Source: CAZXMB01 sp964641715
GTDB taxonomy: Bacteria > Desulfobacterota > BSN033 > UBA1163
Length of the DNA stretch: 35,132 nt
Reading direction: 5' to 3'
Assembly (NCBI GenBank): GCA_964641715.1
Contig: CAZXMB010000004.1
Coordinates: 1-35,132 of the forward strand
A program made the translations under genes and the position numbers. Below are positions 1 through 8,061 of the stretch, one piece after another (position 1 is the first letter of the stretch; each line of letters begins with the position of its first letter). The notes below the pieces were generated by a model. The model had not been told where the DNA came from. It was given only the letters and a program-made list of their open reading frames with translations, and searched no databases.

Positions 1-2
1 TG

Positions 3-1043
3 ATCATCGCTTGGCTCAACTGGGGACTAAGCCTCATCGCAAGCGCAATGCTTGCTCTCTTCATTGTGAGGAGAAATCCAAAGGTGGATTACCGATTACT
101 CGTTGCCGCAGCCTACCTTGGGCTGGGTTGCACCTGGCATGCAGGTCTAACAGGCTCTGCGACGCTACTGGTAGCTACTCCGGATAACTTCTTGATCAAG
201 GCAAAATTGCTGGATGCGGTCATTCCAACTACGAACACAATCTTTCATCCCTTCAACATTATTTTGACAATTATCATCGTAGCCATCGTCACTATCGTGA
301 TGGCATTAATGCACCCGAAACCTGAGAAAACCTTTGTTGTGAAACCCGAATTACTGGATAAACTCAAGCTTTACGAAGCCCCTCCAAAACCCGCCAAATA
401 TGAAAGCCCTTCGGATTGGATGAACTGGTGGCCAGGGTTCAATATCATCATTTTCATCGGAGGACTCATCTGGTTGATCTGGAACTTTTCAACCAAAGGC
501 GTTGGAAAGGGATTAACTCTTGACAGTGCTAATTTCGCGATGTTGATGCTTGGAATCCTTTTCCACTGGAGGCCCTGGTCGTTCATCAAGGCAAGCGAAG
601 ATGCTGGGAAGGCCGTCTGGGGGATTGTCATCCAGTTCCCCTTCTATGCGGGAATCTTCGGTCTATTCAAATTCACGATGCTCTCTCAAGCATTTACCAG
701 TGCTTTTGTAGCGATTTCAAACCCGCAGACCTTTCCTCTTTTCATCTACTGGTATGGAGGTCTTCTCAATTACCTTATTCCATCAGGTGGCAGTGAATGG
801 GCGGCGGTTTCGCCATACATCATTCCTGCAGCAAAGCAGTTGGGAGTTGGCATGGGAACAACGGTCGTCACCTATGCCTGGTCGGATATGTTGACCGATA
901 TGATCCAGCCCTTCTGGGCCATCGCCATGTTAGCTGTGGTAAAATTAAATTTCAGAGATATCATGGGTTGGCTCCTGATGGTGTTCTTCGTCTACTTTAT
1001 CATCACCTCCATTGCGTTCCTTTTCATCATCCCCAACTTCTAA
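3..1043 (+). CDS. atoE: Short-chain fatty acid transporter, AtoE family (5' truncated)
   Basis: The frame is open from base 3, so the start lies outside the window; about 346 C-terminal residues remain of a family normally near 440 aa. It is an integral membrane protein with many hydrophobic segments. The C-terminal third carries the family pattern: a GG-S-EWA block (IPSGGSEWAAVSPYIIPAA), then YAWSDMLTDMIQPFWAI and a DIMGW segment, close to the WGD..TNMIQPFWA and DIMGY blocks of AtoE. Members are thought to import short-chain fatty acids such as acetoacetate or butyrate. The GGSEWA and SDMLTD spellings differ from the usual GGQWA and GD..TN, so the substrate may differ. It is convergent with the aldehyde dehydrogenase gene. 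The internal ATG at base 48 is not the real start, because homology continues upstream of it (IIAWLNWGLSLIASA). Confidence 0.85.
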   Translation: MIAWLNWGLSLIASAMLALFIVRRNPKVDYRLLVAAAYLGLGCTWHAGLTGSATLLVATPDNFLIKAKLLDAVIPTTNTIFHPFNIILTIIIVAIVTIVMALMHPKPEKTFVVKPELLDKLKLYEAPPKPAKYESPSDWMNWWPGFNIIIFIGGLIWLIWNFSTKGVGKGLTLDSANFAMLMLGILFHWRPWSFIKASEDAGKAVWGIVIQFPFYAGIFGLFKFTMLSQAFTSAFVAISNPQTFPLFIYWYGGLLNYLIPSGGSEWAAVSPYIIPAAKQLGVGMGTTVVTYAWSDMLTDMIQPFWAIAMLAVVKLNFRDIMGWLLMVFFVYFIITSIAFLFIIPNF

Positions 1044-1049
1044 GAATAG

Positions 1050-1085
1050 GGCAGGGCCGACCCCAAAATAGGGACAGGCCCTGCC
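1050..1085. terminator. Hairpin between convergent genes
   Basis: GGCAGGGCC (1050-1058) and GGCCCTGCC (1077-1085) form a perfect 9-bp stem. Inside it CCCC and GGG can pair further. It lies 6 bp past the transporter stop and 22 bp from the aldehyde dehydrogenase stop, so it could terminate both genes. There is no long T tract on either side, so intrinsic termination is plausible but not proven. Confidence 0.5.
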
Positions 1086-1107
1086 TCTTCATGGACGTAT
1101 AGATTCA

Positions 1108-2562
1108 TCAGAACTGAAGGTTGACAGTGATGCTCTTTCGCTGGGTAAATCCCTCAAGCATGCCCTCAAGGGAATATTCCCGGCCCATGCCGCTCTGCTT
1201 AAACCCTCCGTAGCTCTGACCCGGAAAAATCCCGGCTCCCTGGTTGATCTGAACCCATCCTGATTCAATGGCATGTGCTGCGCGAATGGCCTTTCCGATA
1301 TCATGGGTCCAGATGAATGCCGAAAGCCCATAGTGGCTCTCGTTGGCCATCCTTATGGCCTCCTCCTCTTCACGCCAGGAAAGGGCCACTAAAACCGGAC
1401 CGAAGATCTCTTCTCTGGAGATCCTCCAATCATTTCGGACATGGCTAAACAGGGTGGGTTCCATGAAATATCCCTCTGAAAGCGGTCCTTCCTCAGGAGG
1501 AAGGCCTCCGACCAATAGCCTGATCCCTTCCTGACGAAGCCCATCCTCCACATAGGAGTAGACCTTCTCAAACTGCCTTTGATTGATGATCGCTCCCATA
1601 TCAATCGTCTCATCAAGCGGGTCGCCGATCTTAAAGGTCTTCAATTTCTTCACCAGTTTCTCCATGAAGGAATCAAAGATTGACTCATGAAGGAAAAGCC
1701 TTGAACCTGCGGTGCAGGATTGGCCCTGTCTGGTAAAACGCATCCCGGAGATGACCCCATCGACCACCCGTGGATCGTCTGCATCTGGAAAGACGATCTG
1801 GGGGCTCTTGCCTCCAAGTTCAAGAGAGACGGGAATGATTCGCTCTGAAGCGGATTGCATGATGAGGCGGCCCACCTCGGTAGAACCGGTGAAGGTGAGT
1901 TTGCGCACCATCGGGTGTCTGGCAAGAGGAAGGCCGCACTCCTCCCCGGTTCCGGTCACTACATTGAGCACGCCGGGAGGAAGGTATTCCGCACAGACTC
2001 GAGCCATCCTGAGCACTCCGAGAGGGGCATCTGCAGAGGGTTTGAGAACCAGGGTATTTCCAGCAGTTAAGGCCATGGTAATTTTAAGGGCTCCGAGCAG
2101 GACTGGAGAGTTCCAGGGAATAATGCCCCCAACCACACCGATCGGTTCCCGTCTCGAGTAACTCAGGACCTGCTCACCGAGGGGGATGGTCTCCCCTTTG
2201 ATCTCACTCGCCACTCCGCCAAAATATCTGAAGAGGTCCACGACCAGTTTGACCTCAGGCCTCGACTGGGTTCGGATGGCATTTCCGGTATCGAGGGCTG
2301 TAATACGGGCGATCTCCTCGACCTTCGACTCGACGGCATCGGCAATTTTAATCATCCGTCTGCCTCGCTCAAGAGGGGAAACCTTTCTCCACCCCTCAAA
2401 GGCCTGTAAAGCGGCCCAAACCGCACGGTCCACATCCGGGGCCTTTGCCCGGGGCACCTCAGCAATCACCCTCCCTCGATGACCTGGGGTCTCAATAAGA
2501 AGAAACCGGTCCTCTTCACTTCCAACCCACTCTCCATTAATCAGCATCAGCTCCCGGTCCAT
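1108..2562 (-). CDS. NAD(P)-dependent aldehyde dehydrogenase
   Basis: A 484-aa enzyme of the ALDH superfamily, oxidising an aldehyde to the acid with NAD(P)+. Visible motifs: PWNSPVLL (nucleotide-binding and Asn site), KPS (cofactor phosphate site), FTGSTEVG (Rossmann loop), ELGGKSP (general-base Glu), GQSCTAGSR (catalytic Cys) and EEIFGPV (cofactor-ribose Glu). The length is typical. ATG at 2562 follows GGAG with 8-nt spacing. It lies 21 bp downstream of a DapA-like lyase gene on the same strand, so the two are probably co-transcribed. DapA-like lyase plus ALDH pairs occur in pathways for sugar acids (via 2-oxoglutarate semialdehyde), hydroxyproline or aromatic side chains. The sequence does not say which substrate is used here. 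Confidence 0.92.
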   Translation of the reverse strand: MDRELMLINGEWVGSEEDRFLLIETPGHRGRVIAEVPRAKAPDVDRAVWAALQAFEGWRKVSPLERGRRMIKIADAVESKVEEIARITALDTGNAIRTQSRPEVKLVVDLFRYFGGVASEIKGETIPLGEQVLSYSRREPIGVVGGIIPWNSPVLLGALKITMALTAGNTLVLKPSADAPLGVLRMARVCAEYLPPGVLNVVTGTGEECGLPLARHPMVRKLTFTGSTEVGRLIMQSASERIIPVSLELGGKSPQIVFPDADDPRVVDGVISGMRFTRQGQSCTAGSRLFLHESIFDSFMEKLVKKLKTFKIGDPLDETIDMGAIINQRQFEKVYSYVEDGLRQEGIRLLVGGLPPEEGPLSEGYFMEPTLFSHVRNDWRISREEIFGPVLVALSWREEEEAIRMANESHYGLSAFIWTHDIGKAIRAAHAIESGWVQINQGAGIFPGQSYGGFKQSGMGREYSLEGMLEGFTQRKSITVNLQF

Positions 2563-2583
2563 GCATCTTCTCCATCTTCTTGT

Positions 2584-3609
2584 CTACTTCCAATACCGAT
2601 CATTGGTAAGCCGTTCTTCGATATTGATCTTATAAAATTCTTGGAGGGGGGTCAGCACATTCTTATCCTTTTCATAAACTGCCTTCAGGGCATTTCTCAC
2701 AACCTCCACCCCTTTGGACGTCATCTTTCCAAGGGGCGGACGGCAGGGCCCGGATGGCAATCCGAGCCCTTTCATCATGGTCTTGATCGCCAACGGGTTT
2801 CTGAACTTGGTCGGTACCTCAAACCCCTCATAGGATTCCACCGTATTGACCGTCACCACCTTAAAGAGGGGGTCTAAGACCTCTTTCAAATAATTGGCTC
2901 TCTCCATATCGCTCCTCGAGATTGCCCTGACCATCTCCCCGATGGGTCCTGGAACGATATTTGACATCACGGAGACAACGCCAGAGGCTCGAATATCATT
3001 TCGGGTCATCATCTCAAAGGTCTTATCATCATCTCCTGAGAGGATATCAAAATCCTCTCCGCAGAGCGTCCTTGTTTTGGCCATTCGCCCGAGATCTCCG
3101 GTGGCCTCCTTCACCGACCTCACATTCCTATATTTTCGATGAAGAATGGCTAAATCCTCAACCTCCATTTTCGTCCCTGTCCTTCCGGGGATGATATAGG
3201 GTACGATAAAAGCCTTTCGGAAGGCCTTTGCGATTAACTCATAATATTGGGTCCGAAGCTCCAGCGAGGAGGGGCCATTATAATAACAATCAACGAGCAG
3301 GGCCCCCTGGGCACCCACCTCGACCGCATGTTTTGTTCCCCGAAAAGCCTCCTTCGTTGAATTTGAGCCTGTCCCTGCAATGACGAAGACTTTCCCCTTT
3401 GCCAGCTTAACCGTCTTCGCGATCACCCGGTCATGCTCCTTCCAGTCCAGTGTAGGAGATTCGCCAGTTGTGCCGGTGGGGACAAGGTTTGCTCCATGGG
3501 CTGTCTGAAACTGGATATTCTTTTCGAGTCCCTCAAAATCGACCTCCCCCTTTCGATCCATAGGTGTCACCATGGCTGTCCAACATCCTTCAAATCTCTC
3601 AAGTTTCAT
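2584..3609 (-). CDS. DapA-family (dihydrodipicolinate synthase/N-acetylneuraminate lyase) protein
   Basis: A 341-aa class I lyase of the DapA/NanA superfamily, forming a Schiff base between lysine and a 2-oxoacid. Visible: GTTGES (TT pair that positions the substrate), YYNGPSS, a catalytic Tyr and Arg in PYIIPGRTG, and the Schiff-base Lys in VKEATGD. The PGRTG Arg, which in true DapA binds the aspartate-semialdehyde carboxylate, is kept. Even so, the protein is about 45 residues longer than usual at the C-terminus and is linked to an ALDH gene, which argues for a catabolic aldolase or dehydratase rather than lysine synthesis. ATG at 3609 follows a strong AGGAGG at 6 nt. A promoter candidate lies about 100 nt upstream. 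Confidence 0.85.
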   Translation of the reverse strand: MKLERFEGCWTAMVTPMDRKGEVDFEGLEKNIQFQTAHGANLVPTGTTGESPTLDWKEHDRVIAKTVKLAKGKVFVIAGTGSNSTKEAFRGTKHAVEVGAQGALLVDCYYNGPSSLELRTQYYELIAKAFRKAFIVPYIIPGRTGTKMEVEDLAILHRKYRNVRSVKEATGDLGRMAKTRTLCGEDFDILSGDDDKTFEMMTRNDIRASGVVSVMSNIVPGPIGEMVRAISRSDMERANYLKEVLDPLFKVVTVNTVESYEGFEVPTKFRNPLAIKTMMKGLGLPSGPCRPPLGKMTSKGVEVVRNALKAVYEKDKNVLTPLQEFYKINIEERLTNDRYWK

Positions 3610-3984
3610 CTCTCCGTCCTCCTTTCCACCCTAAATGCTAAGCCCATAAGGCATAGTGCATGATGAAGCAAACATAGTCCCTTAACCGCAACATTCATTT
3701 CCATTTATTATGGGGCAAAAGAACAAAATTTCAAGAAGAAAAGATTCACAAACAAAAATTTCAGGAAAAGTTTCGCTTTGACAACCTGATGATCGAAAGA
3801 TGAGGGGAATATTTAACGTAGGTTCTAAAGCATCTTAGGATATTTCCTTAAACATGCTGATTTTCTCGTATAACCCAGGCAGTTCTTCACACCTCTTGCT
3901 TTCTTAAAAAATTAACTCAGCATCACTGAAAAGGACCTTGCTTCGCGGTGACCTATGCGCAACATGTAAAAAGGAAATCGTTCT
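3610..3984. other. 375-bp intergenic region without a gene
   Basis: This AT-rich stretch separates pncC from the DapA-like gene. I see no convincing ORF or RNA gene. The part nearest the DapA-like gene holds the ribosome binding site and a sigma70-type promoter candidate. The half nearest pncC shows nothing recognisable. Confidence 0.6.
3707..3734 (-). promoter_or_regulatory. Candidate sigma70 promoter for the DapA-like/ALDH unit
   Basis: On the minus strand, TTGAAA (3734-3729), a 16-bp spacer and CATAAT (3712-3707) each match the consensus at 5 of 6. The predicted leader is about 95 nt before the ATG at 3609. Found by eye only. Confidence 0.4.
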
Positions 3985-4473
3985 TCATATTTTGTTACTA
4001 GATTTTTCAACCAGTATTTCATAATAAAACTGAAGGGCCTTTTTGGTGGCTTTTTCTTTTATCTCTCTGCGGCTCCCTTTTAAGTCCAATTTCTTCACCC
4101 AGGTTTTTCTTGTATCGGAAAATCCAATAAAGACTCTCCCGATGGGAGATCTCTTTGTTCCGCCTGTGGGACCTGCCACGCCAGTGGTGGATAATCCAAA
4201 AGTCGTACCAAAGGCCTTCCGAACTCCTTGAGCCATTTTTTTTGCTACCTGTGGGCTCACTGCTCCGTACTTTTTTATATCATCTAAGGGAACTCCTAAA
4301 TGCTTTTCCTTCGATTCGTTACTGTAATTGATCATTCCACCCATAAAATAGTCTGAGCTTCCTGAAACGTTGGTGATACGATCGCAAATCAGCCCACCGG
4401 TGCAGGATTCCCCTATGGAAAGGGTCCACCTCCTCTCTCGTAATAATTCTCCGATAAGCTTCTCAAGTTTCAT
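3985..4473 (-). CDS. pncC: CinA C-terminal domain protein, nicotinamide-nucleotide amidohydrolase
   Basis: A 162-aa stand-alone CinA C-terminal domain. The family deamidates NMN to nicotinate mononucleotide plus ammonia, recycling pyridine nucleotides in the cytoplasm. Visible: SIGESCTGGLI with the nucleophilic Ser region, the YSNESK block, GAVSPQVA, and STTGVAGPTGGT followed by GRVFIG. The length matches single-domain PncC; the N-terminal MoaB-like domain of full CinA is absent. It follows pgpA on the same strand after a spacer with a strong hairpin. ATG at 4473 is preceded by GAGGAG. Confidence 0.9.
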   Translation of the reverse strand: MKLEKLIGELLRERRWTLSIGESCTGGLICDRITNVSGSSDYFMGGMINYSNESKEKHLGVPLDDIKKYGAVSPQVAKKMAQGVRKAFGTTFGLSTTGVAGPTGGTKRSPIGRVFIGFSDTRKTWVKKLDLKGSRREIKEKATKKALQFYYEILVEKSSNKI

Positions 4474-4560
4474 GGTTTAACTCTCCTCGTTGACACTCAT
4501 CACAAACGTCATTGAGTCATTAGTAAAGAGAAGACGCATTCCTCAGAAAATCTCCCCTCG

Positions 4561-4581
4561 CCCCTCTTTGCCAAAGAGGGG
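4561..4581. terminator. Strong GC-rich hairpin between pgpA and pncC
   Basis: CCCCTCTTT, loop GCC and AAAGAGGGG make a perfect 9-bp stem just after the pgpA stop codon. No T tract follows on the minus strand, so it may attenuate, stabilise an mRNA end or be a REP-like element rather than a classic intrinsic terminator. Confidence 0.5.
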
Positions 4582-4585
4582 TAAT

Positions 4586-5038
4586 TCACTTCATTGTGAG
4601 ACTGATCACTTGTAGAACAATATTGGCATAGACCCCTGCAAACACGTCATCCAAAACAACCCCATATCCTCCTTTTAATCTCTTCTCCAATTGACGGATC
4701 GGAAAAGGTTTGAGAATATCGAAGAGACGGAAGAGAATAAATCCGATCAGTACGAAGAGTGGGGTCTTGGTCACCCAGAGCAAGGTGATGAAAAGACCCA
4801 TCATCTCATCGATGACGATCCTTTGATCATCCTTCTTCCTAAAAAATATCTCCGCATTCTCTGAAATCCAAACGGAGAGAAAGAAAAAACCGATGAGAGT
4901 GATTTCGTAGGTGGGTGAAGGGATGGCAGAAAGAAAGGAGTAAACGGGGATGGCGAGGAGCGTCCCCAAAGTCCCTGGGGCAATGGGAGAGTACCCGACC
5001 CCAAAACCGGTGGCCAGAATCAAGATGAAATAGTTCAT
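4586..5038 (-). CDS. pgpA: Phosphatidylglycerophosphatase A
   Basis: A 150-aa membrane enzyme that removes the phosphate from phosphatidylglycerophosphate to give phosphatidylglycerol. The N-terminal GFGVGYSPIAPGTLGTL block is the PgpA signature. Next come hydrophobic segments, the acidic motif VIDEMMG, and FRLFDILKPFPIRQLE followed by GGYGVVLDDVFAGVYAN, which hold the family's conserved acidic residues. The length is typical. It is the next gene after hisF, separated from it by a palindromic repeat that ends only a few bases before the pgpA ATG. The native ribosome binding site may therefore have been altered, and only GAAAG is seen upstream. Confidence 0.93.
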   Translation of the reverse strand: MNYFILILATGFGVGYSPIAPGTLGTLLAIPVYSFLSAIPSPTYEITLIGFFFLSVWISENAEIFFRKKDDQRIVIDEMMGLFITLLWVTKTPLFVLIGFILFRLFDILKPFPIRQLEKRLKGGYGVVLDDVFAGVYANIVLQVISLTMK

Positions 5039-5040
5039 CT

Positions 5041-5109
5041 TTCAATTGCGGATTGAAGATTGCGGAATGCGGAATTTAATTCCGAAATCCGCAATCCGAA
5101 TTCCGAAAT
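5041..5109. repeat. Palindrome-rich intergenic repeat, copy 1
   Basis: This fills the hisF-pgpA spacer with alternating GCGGATTG / GCGGAATG / ATTCCGAAATCCGC units. CGGAATT and AATTCCG form an inverted repeat. The same units recur at 9722-9797, 30328-30362 and, inside a gene, at 32838-32868. Confidence 0.75.
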
Positions 5110-5111
5110 CG

Positions 5112-5867
5112 TTAGAGTCTTACAATGACCCCTTTTTCTCTGAGGTACGATTTGACCTGAGCAATCGTATATTCCCGGTAGTGGAAGATAGAGGCGGCAA
5201 GCACGGCATCCGCCTTCCCTAAGATGAGCCCTTCATAGAGATGTTCAAGCGTTCCCACTCCCCCGGAGGCAATGACCGGGATGCCCACTTCCTCCGATAC
5301 CGTTCGTGTCAATTCGATATCATAGCCATCCTTTGTTCCATCCCGATCCATACTCGTCAGGAGGATTTCCCCCGCACCCATCTCCTCCATCCTTTTTGCC
5401 CAGAGAACCGCATCGATCTCCGTGGGGACTCTCCCCCCATGAGTGTATACCCTCCACCCCTCTCCTCTCCTCTTCGCATCGATGGCAATCACAATGCACT
5501 GGCTTCCGAAACGCTTCGATGCCTTCTCCACAAAGGAAGGATCCTTCACAGCCGCCGTATTGATCGAGACCTTATCCGCCCCGGCTTTCAAAAGCTTCCG
5601 GATATCCTCAATCCTTCTCACACCGCCACCTACGGTAAGGGGAATGAAGATCTCCTCTGCGGTCCTCCGGACAATATCAAGAAGGATATCCCTTTCCTCA
5701 TAGGAGGCGGTAATATCTAAAAAGGCGATCTCATCCGCTCCCTGCTCATCGTAGACCTTCGCATTCTCAACCGGGTCACCCGCATCCTTCAGGTTGACAA
5801 ACTGGGTTCCCTTCACCACCCTCCCGCTTTTTACATCGAGACAAGGGATGATTCGCTTGGCTAACAT
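5112..5867 (-). CDS. hisF: Imidazole glycerol phosphate synthase, cyclase subunit
   Basis: A 251-aa TIM-barrel cyclase. With HisH it converts PRFAR and ammonia to imidazole glycerol phosphate plus AICAR. Visible: LAKRIIPCLDVKSGRVVKG with the catalytic Asp, FLDITAS, LTVGGGVRR and ADKVSINTAAV phosphate-site blocks, IDAKR, GAGEILLTSMDRDGT with the second catalytic Asp, and PVIASGGVG. The frame stays open 81 codons upstream into hisA, but homology begins at ATG 5867, which I take as the start. hisA ends 49 bp upstream and pgpA follows after a repeat. Confidence 0.96.
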   Translation of the reverse strand: MLAKRIIPCLDVKSGRVVKGTQFVNLKDAGDPVENAKVYDEQGADEIAFLDITASYEERDILLDIVRRTAEEIFIPLTVGGGVRRIEDIRKLLKAGADKVSINTAAVKDPSFVEKASKRFGSQCIVIAIDAKRRGEGWRVYTHGGRVPTEIDAVLWAKRMEEMGAGEILLTSMDRDGTKDGYDIELTRTVSEEVGIPVIASGGVGTLEHLYEGLILGKADAVLAASIFHYREYTIAQVKSYLREKGVIVRL

Positions 5868-5904
5868 CTGCTTTAATGACCTCTCTTTAATCTCCTCAAT
5901 CCCC

Positions 5905-5933
5905 GTAGGGAACGGTTTAAAGCCGTTCCCTAC
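5905..5933. repeat. 29-bp perfect-arm palindrome at the 3' end of hisA
   Basis: GTAGGGAACGG (5905-5915), loop TTTAAAG and CCGTTCCCTAC (5923-5933) give 11-bp perfect arms. The hisA stop codon lies in the loop and one arm encodes the last residues of HisA (CRERL). It could be a mobile palindrome or a stem-loop between hisA and hisF. Confidence 0.75.
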
Positions 5934-6663
5934 AAAGAGGAGATTTTGTAATTCGTATCGCCTCTCCCAGATCAAGGCTTCCTGTGTAAAGGGCGCGGCC
6001 CACAACCACTCCGATGACCCCATCCGGTTCCAACCCAAGGAGATGTTCGATATCTTCGATCCTTGAAACCCCTCCGGAGGCAATGACCGGGATGGAGGTG
6101 GATCGGGCAAATTGCCGGGTTGCCTTCAGGTTCAAGCCCGTTCCCATCCCATCCCTCTCGATATCTGTAAAGATGATGGCTGAAAGGCCCATCCCTTCAA
6201 ACTGCTTTGCCAGATCGATCGCCTCTAAAGAAACCACCTCGTTCCAGCCCTGGATGGCCACCTTTCCTTCTTTCGCATCGATCCCGAGCACGATCCTTCC
6301 TGGAAAGCGATGGCAGGCTTCCTCAATTAAGTGACGACTTTTAAAAGCGGCTGTTCCCAAGATCACCCATCTCACTCCGGAAGAAAGGTAATCCTCGATC
6401 GTTGCCAAATCGCGAATGCCTCCGCCCACCTCTATCGGAATTTGGACGGATTGGATGATCTCCTTGATCAAAGAGCGGTGAATGGGCTTCCCCATTACCG
6501 CTCCGTTGAGATCCACCACATGAAGTCTCTCCGCTCCTATGGATTCCCAGTGGATGGCCGTCTGCACGGGGTGCTCTGAATAGATGGACTCCTGATTCAT
6601 CCTTCCTCGGGAAAGCCTTACACATCTCCCCTCTTTTAGGTCTATGGCCGGGATGACGATCAT
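5917..6663 (-). CDS. hisA: ProFAR isomerase
   Basis: A 248-aa TIM-barrel isomerase (phosphoribosylformimino-5-aminoimidazole carboxamide ribotide isomerase) that opens the ProFAR ring for the HisFH step. Visible: VIPAIDLKEGRCVRLSRG with the catalytic Asp, LHVVDLNGA, IEVGGGIRD, VILGTAA, LGIDAKEG, IIFTDIERDGMGTG with the second Asp, and PVIASGGV. The final codons (LCRERL) come from a 29-bp palindrome and are unlike normal HisA tails, but the length is normal, so function is probably intact. The next gene upstream on this strand encodes an exported protein; hisF is downstream. Confidence 0.95.
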   Translation of the reverse strand: MIVIPAIDLKEGRCVRLSRGRMNQESIYSEHPVQTAIHWESIGAERLHVVDLNGAVMGKPIHRSLIKEIIQSVQIPIEVGGGIRDLATIEDYLSSGVRWVILGTAAFKSRHLIEEACHRFPGRIVLGIDAKEGKVAIQGWNEVVSLEAIDLAKQFEGMGLSAIIFTDIERDGMGTGLNLKATRQFARSTSIPVIASGGVSRIEDIEHLLGLEPDGVIGVVVGRALYTGSLDLGEAIRITKSPLCRERL

Positions 6664-6698
6664 CTTTGAGATCTCAACCTGAAAGGATTAAAACCCTT

Positions 6699-7361
6699 CT
6701 ACTTTTCCTCCAACTCTTTTATCCCTGGCAGGCTTCTCAAGGCTTCGTCCAATCCTATGCTTGAAAGTTCTTCGGCCGTGAGCCAGCGGGCCTTTCCTCT
6801 GATGAAGGAGCCGATCCTGAGAAGATTCTCGCTCAGGGGCCTCTGGGTTTCATCCATTCTCCCTCTCCACACCTCCATCCCATCCCTCAGCCGGAAGAGA
6901 TGAAAATCGAAGGCCACAGAGGCCGGTTTCTCCACCCCTACCGAGGATCCCACCCTCTCCTCATAACGGAAGACAAATCCAATGAGAATATAATCTCCCT
7001 GAAGTTCCTTGCCGAACTGGATGGAGGAGGAAAGGGGTTTCTCTTCAAATTTTTTCCTCTCCCAATTCGAAAAAGCCTCTTCCACTTTCTCCAAAGGGGG
7101 AAGGATAAAAATCCCCCTGGCATCTATCTTGGAATAGAGGATTCGCGTGAGGGTATTTTGAGAACCGGGTAAAATCTCCCCCCTCTGAAAGACTCTCCTG
7201 CAGATTGGACAGACCGGTTCTCTCTCAATAAGAAATGGGAGAATGATGAACCGGGGTTTGACCTCAGCGATAGCTTCGGGAAGCCACAAAAAGATTAAAA
7301 GTAAAAGAATCCATAACCATCCATGACCCAGTGCCTTCCTCATCTCTCTCTCCGATTTCAT
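6699..7361 (-). CDS. Exported hypothetical protein with CPIC motif
   Basis: A 220-aa protein I cannot assign to a named family. Residues 15-32 form a hydrophobic signal segment ending LPEAIA, with a likely signal peptidase I site before EVKPRF. After a short strand (FIILPFL) comes PVCPICRRVFQRGEILPGS, a Cys-x2-Cys pair at residues 51 and 54 that could bind metal or be redox active. The middle (QGDYILIGFVFRYEER, then SVAFDFHLFRLRDGMEVWRGRMDET) resembles the beta-strand pattern of outer-membrane-associated CsgG/TolB-N-like proteins, but this is only an impression. Its ATG overlaps the transaldolase stop codon (ATGA), so it is translationally coupled within the his-kdsA cluster. Confidence 0.75.
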   Translation of the reverse strand: MKSEREMRKALGHGWLWILLLLIFLWLPEAIAEVKPRFIILPFLIEREPVCPICRRVFQRGEILPGSQNTLTRILYSKIDARGIFILPPLEKVEEAFSNWERKKFEEKPLSSSIQFGKELQGDYILIGFVFRYEERVGSSVGVEKPASVAFDFHLFRLRDGMEVWRGRMDETQRPLSENLLRIGSFIRGKARWLTAEELSSIGLDEALRSLPGIKELEEK

Positions 7362-8011
7362 TTCTTGCTACCGATCTTCCTGGCATCCTCTAAAAATTTT
7401 GCAATTCCCTGATCGGTAAGGGGATGTTTTACCATCTGCTCTAAAATGGCAGGGGGAATGGTCACGATCTCTGCGCCCATCCGTGCCGCCTCAATCACAT
7501 GAATGGGATGCCGCACACTGGCCACGATGATTTTGGTCCGAATCTCGTCGTAGTTTTGATAAATCTCCCTGATCTGGCTGATCAGATCAAGTCCATCGAA
7601 GCTGATGTCATCGAGCCTTCCCAAAAACGGGCAGATATAGGTCGCTCCCGCCTTTGCCGCAAGAATGGCTTGACTGGCGGTAAAGACCAGCGTCACATTC
7701 GTCCGGACCCCTTCTGTCGAAAGAACCCTCACGGCCTTCAATCCCTCCTGATTGACGGGAATCTTGATCACGATCTCGTCTCCCCAGGTGGCCAGAACCT
7801 TTGCCTCTTTTACGATCTCATCGGCGGTGATTCCCGTCACCTCCACATTAACGGGTCCCCTCACCTCTTTCGAGATCTTGCGGATCAGCGTCTCCGCATC
7901 CTTTCCTTCCTTTGCGAGGAGAGTGGGATTGGTGGTCACTCCGTCGACCAAACCCAGGGCCTTTGCTTTCCTGATCTCATTGAGATTTGCACTGTCAATA
8001 AAGATCTTCAT
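7358..8011 (-). CDS. fsa: Transaldolase / fructose-6-phosphate aldolase family protein
   Basis: A 217-aa enzyme of the short (TalC/FSA-type) transaldolase family. It is either a transaldolase of the pentose phosphate pathway or an aldolase cleaving fructose-6-phosphate. Visible: MKIFIDSANLNEIRKA at the N-terminus, DGVTTNPTLLAKEG, the Schiff-base Lys in VIKIPVN, NVTLVFTASQAILAAKAGATYICPFLGRLDD, and SVRHPIHV. The two activities cannot be separated with confidence by eye. It lies between kdsA and the exported protein gene. GGAGAAG precedes ATG 8011. Confidence 0.92.
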   Translation of the reverse strand: MKIFIDSANLNEIRKAKALGLVDGVTTNPTLLAKEGKDAETLIRKISKEVRGPVNVEVTGITADEIVKEAKVLATWGDEIVIKIPVNQEGLKAVRVLSTEGVRTNVTLVFTASQAILAAKAGATYICPFLGRLDDISFDGLDLISQIREIYQNYDEIRTKIIVASVRHPIHVIEAARMGAEIVTIPPAILEQMVKHPLTDQGIAKFLEDARKIGSKK

Positions 8012-8061
8012 GTCTTCTCCTCTCTCCTTTCAATCCATAATCCCCCTTCCGCCATCTCCCA

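Noticed and set aside
3835..3984. Possible small RNA or terminator downstream of pncC
   Set aside because: Only short, imperfect pairing was found (for example around the GGACC and GGTGACC stretch) and no T run, so nothing is claimed.
5868..6110. Upstream extension of the hisF frame by 81 codons into hisA
   Set aside because: It overlaps hisA in another frame and is not HisF-like; homology begins at ATG 5867.
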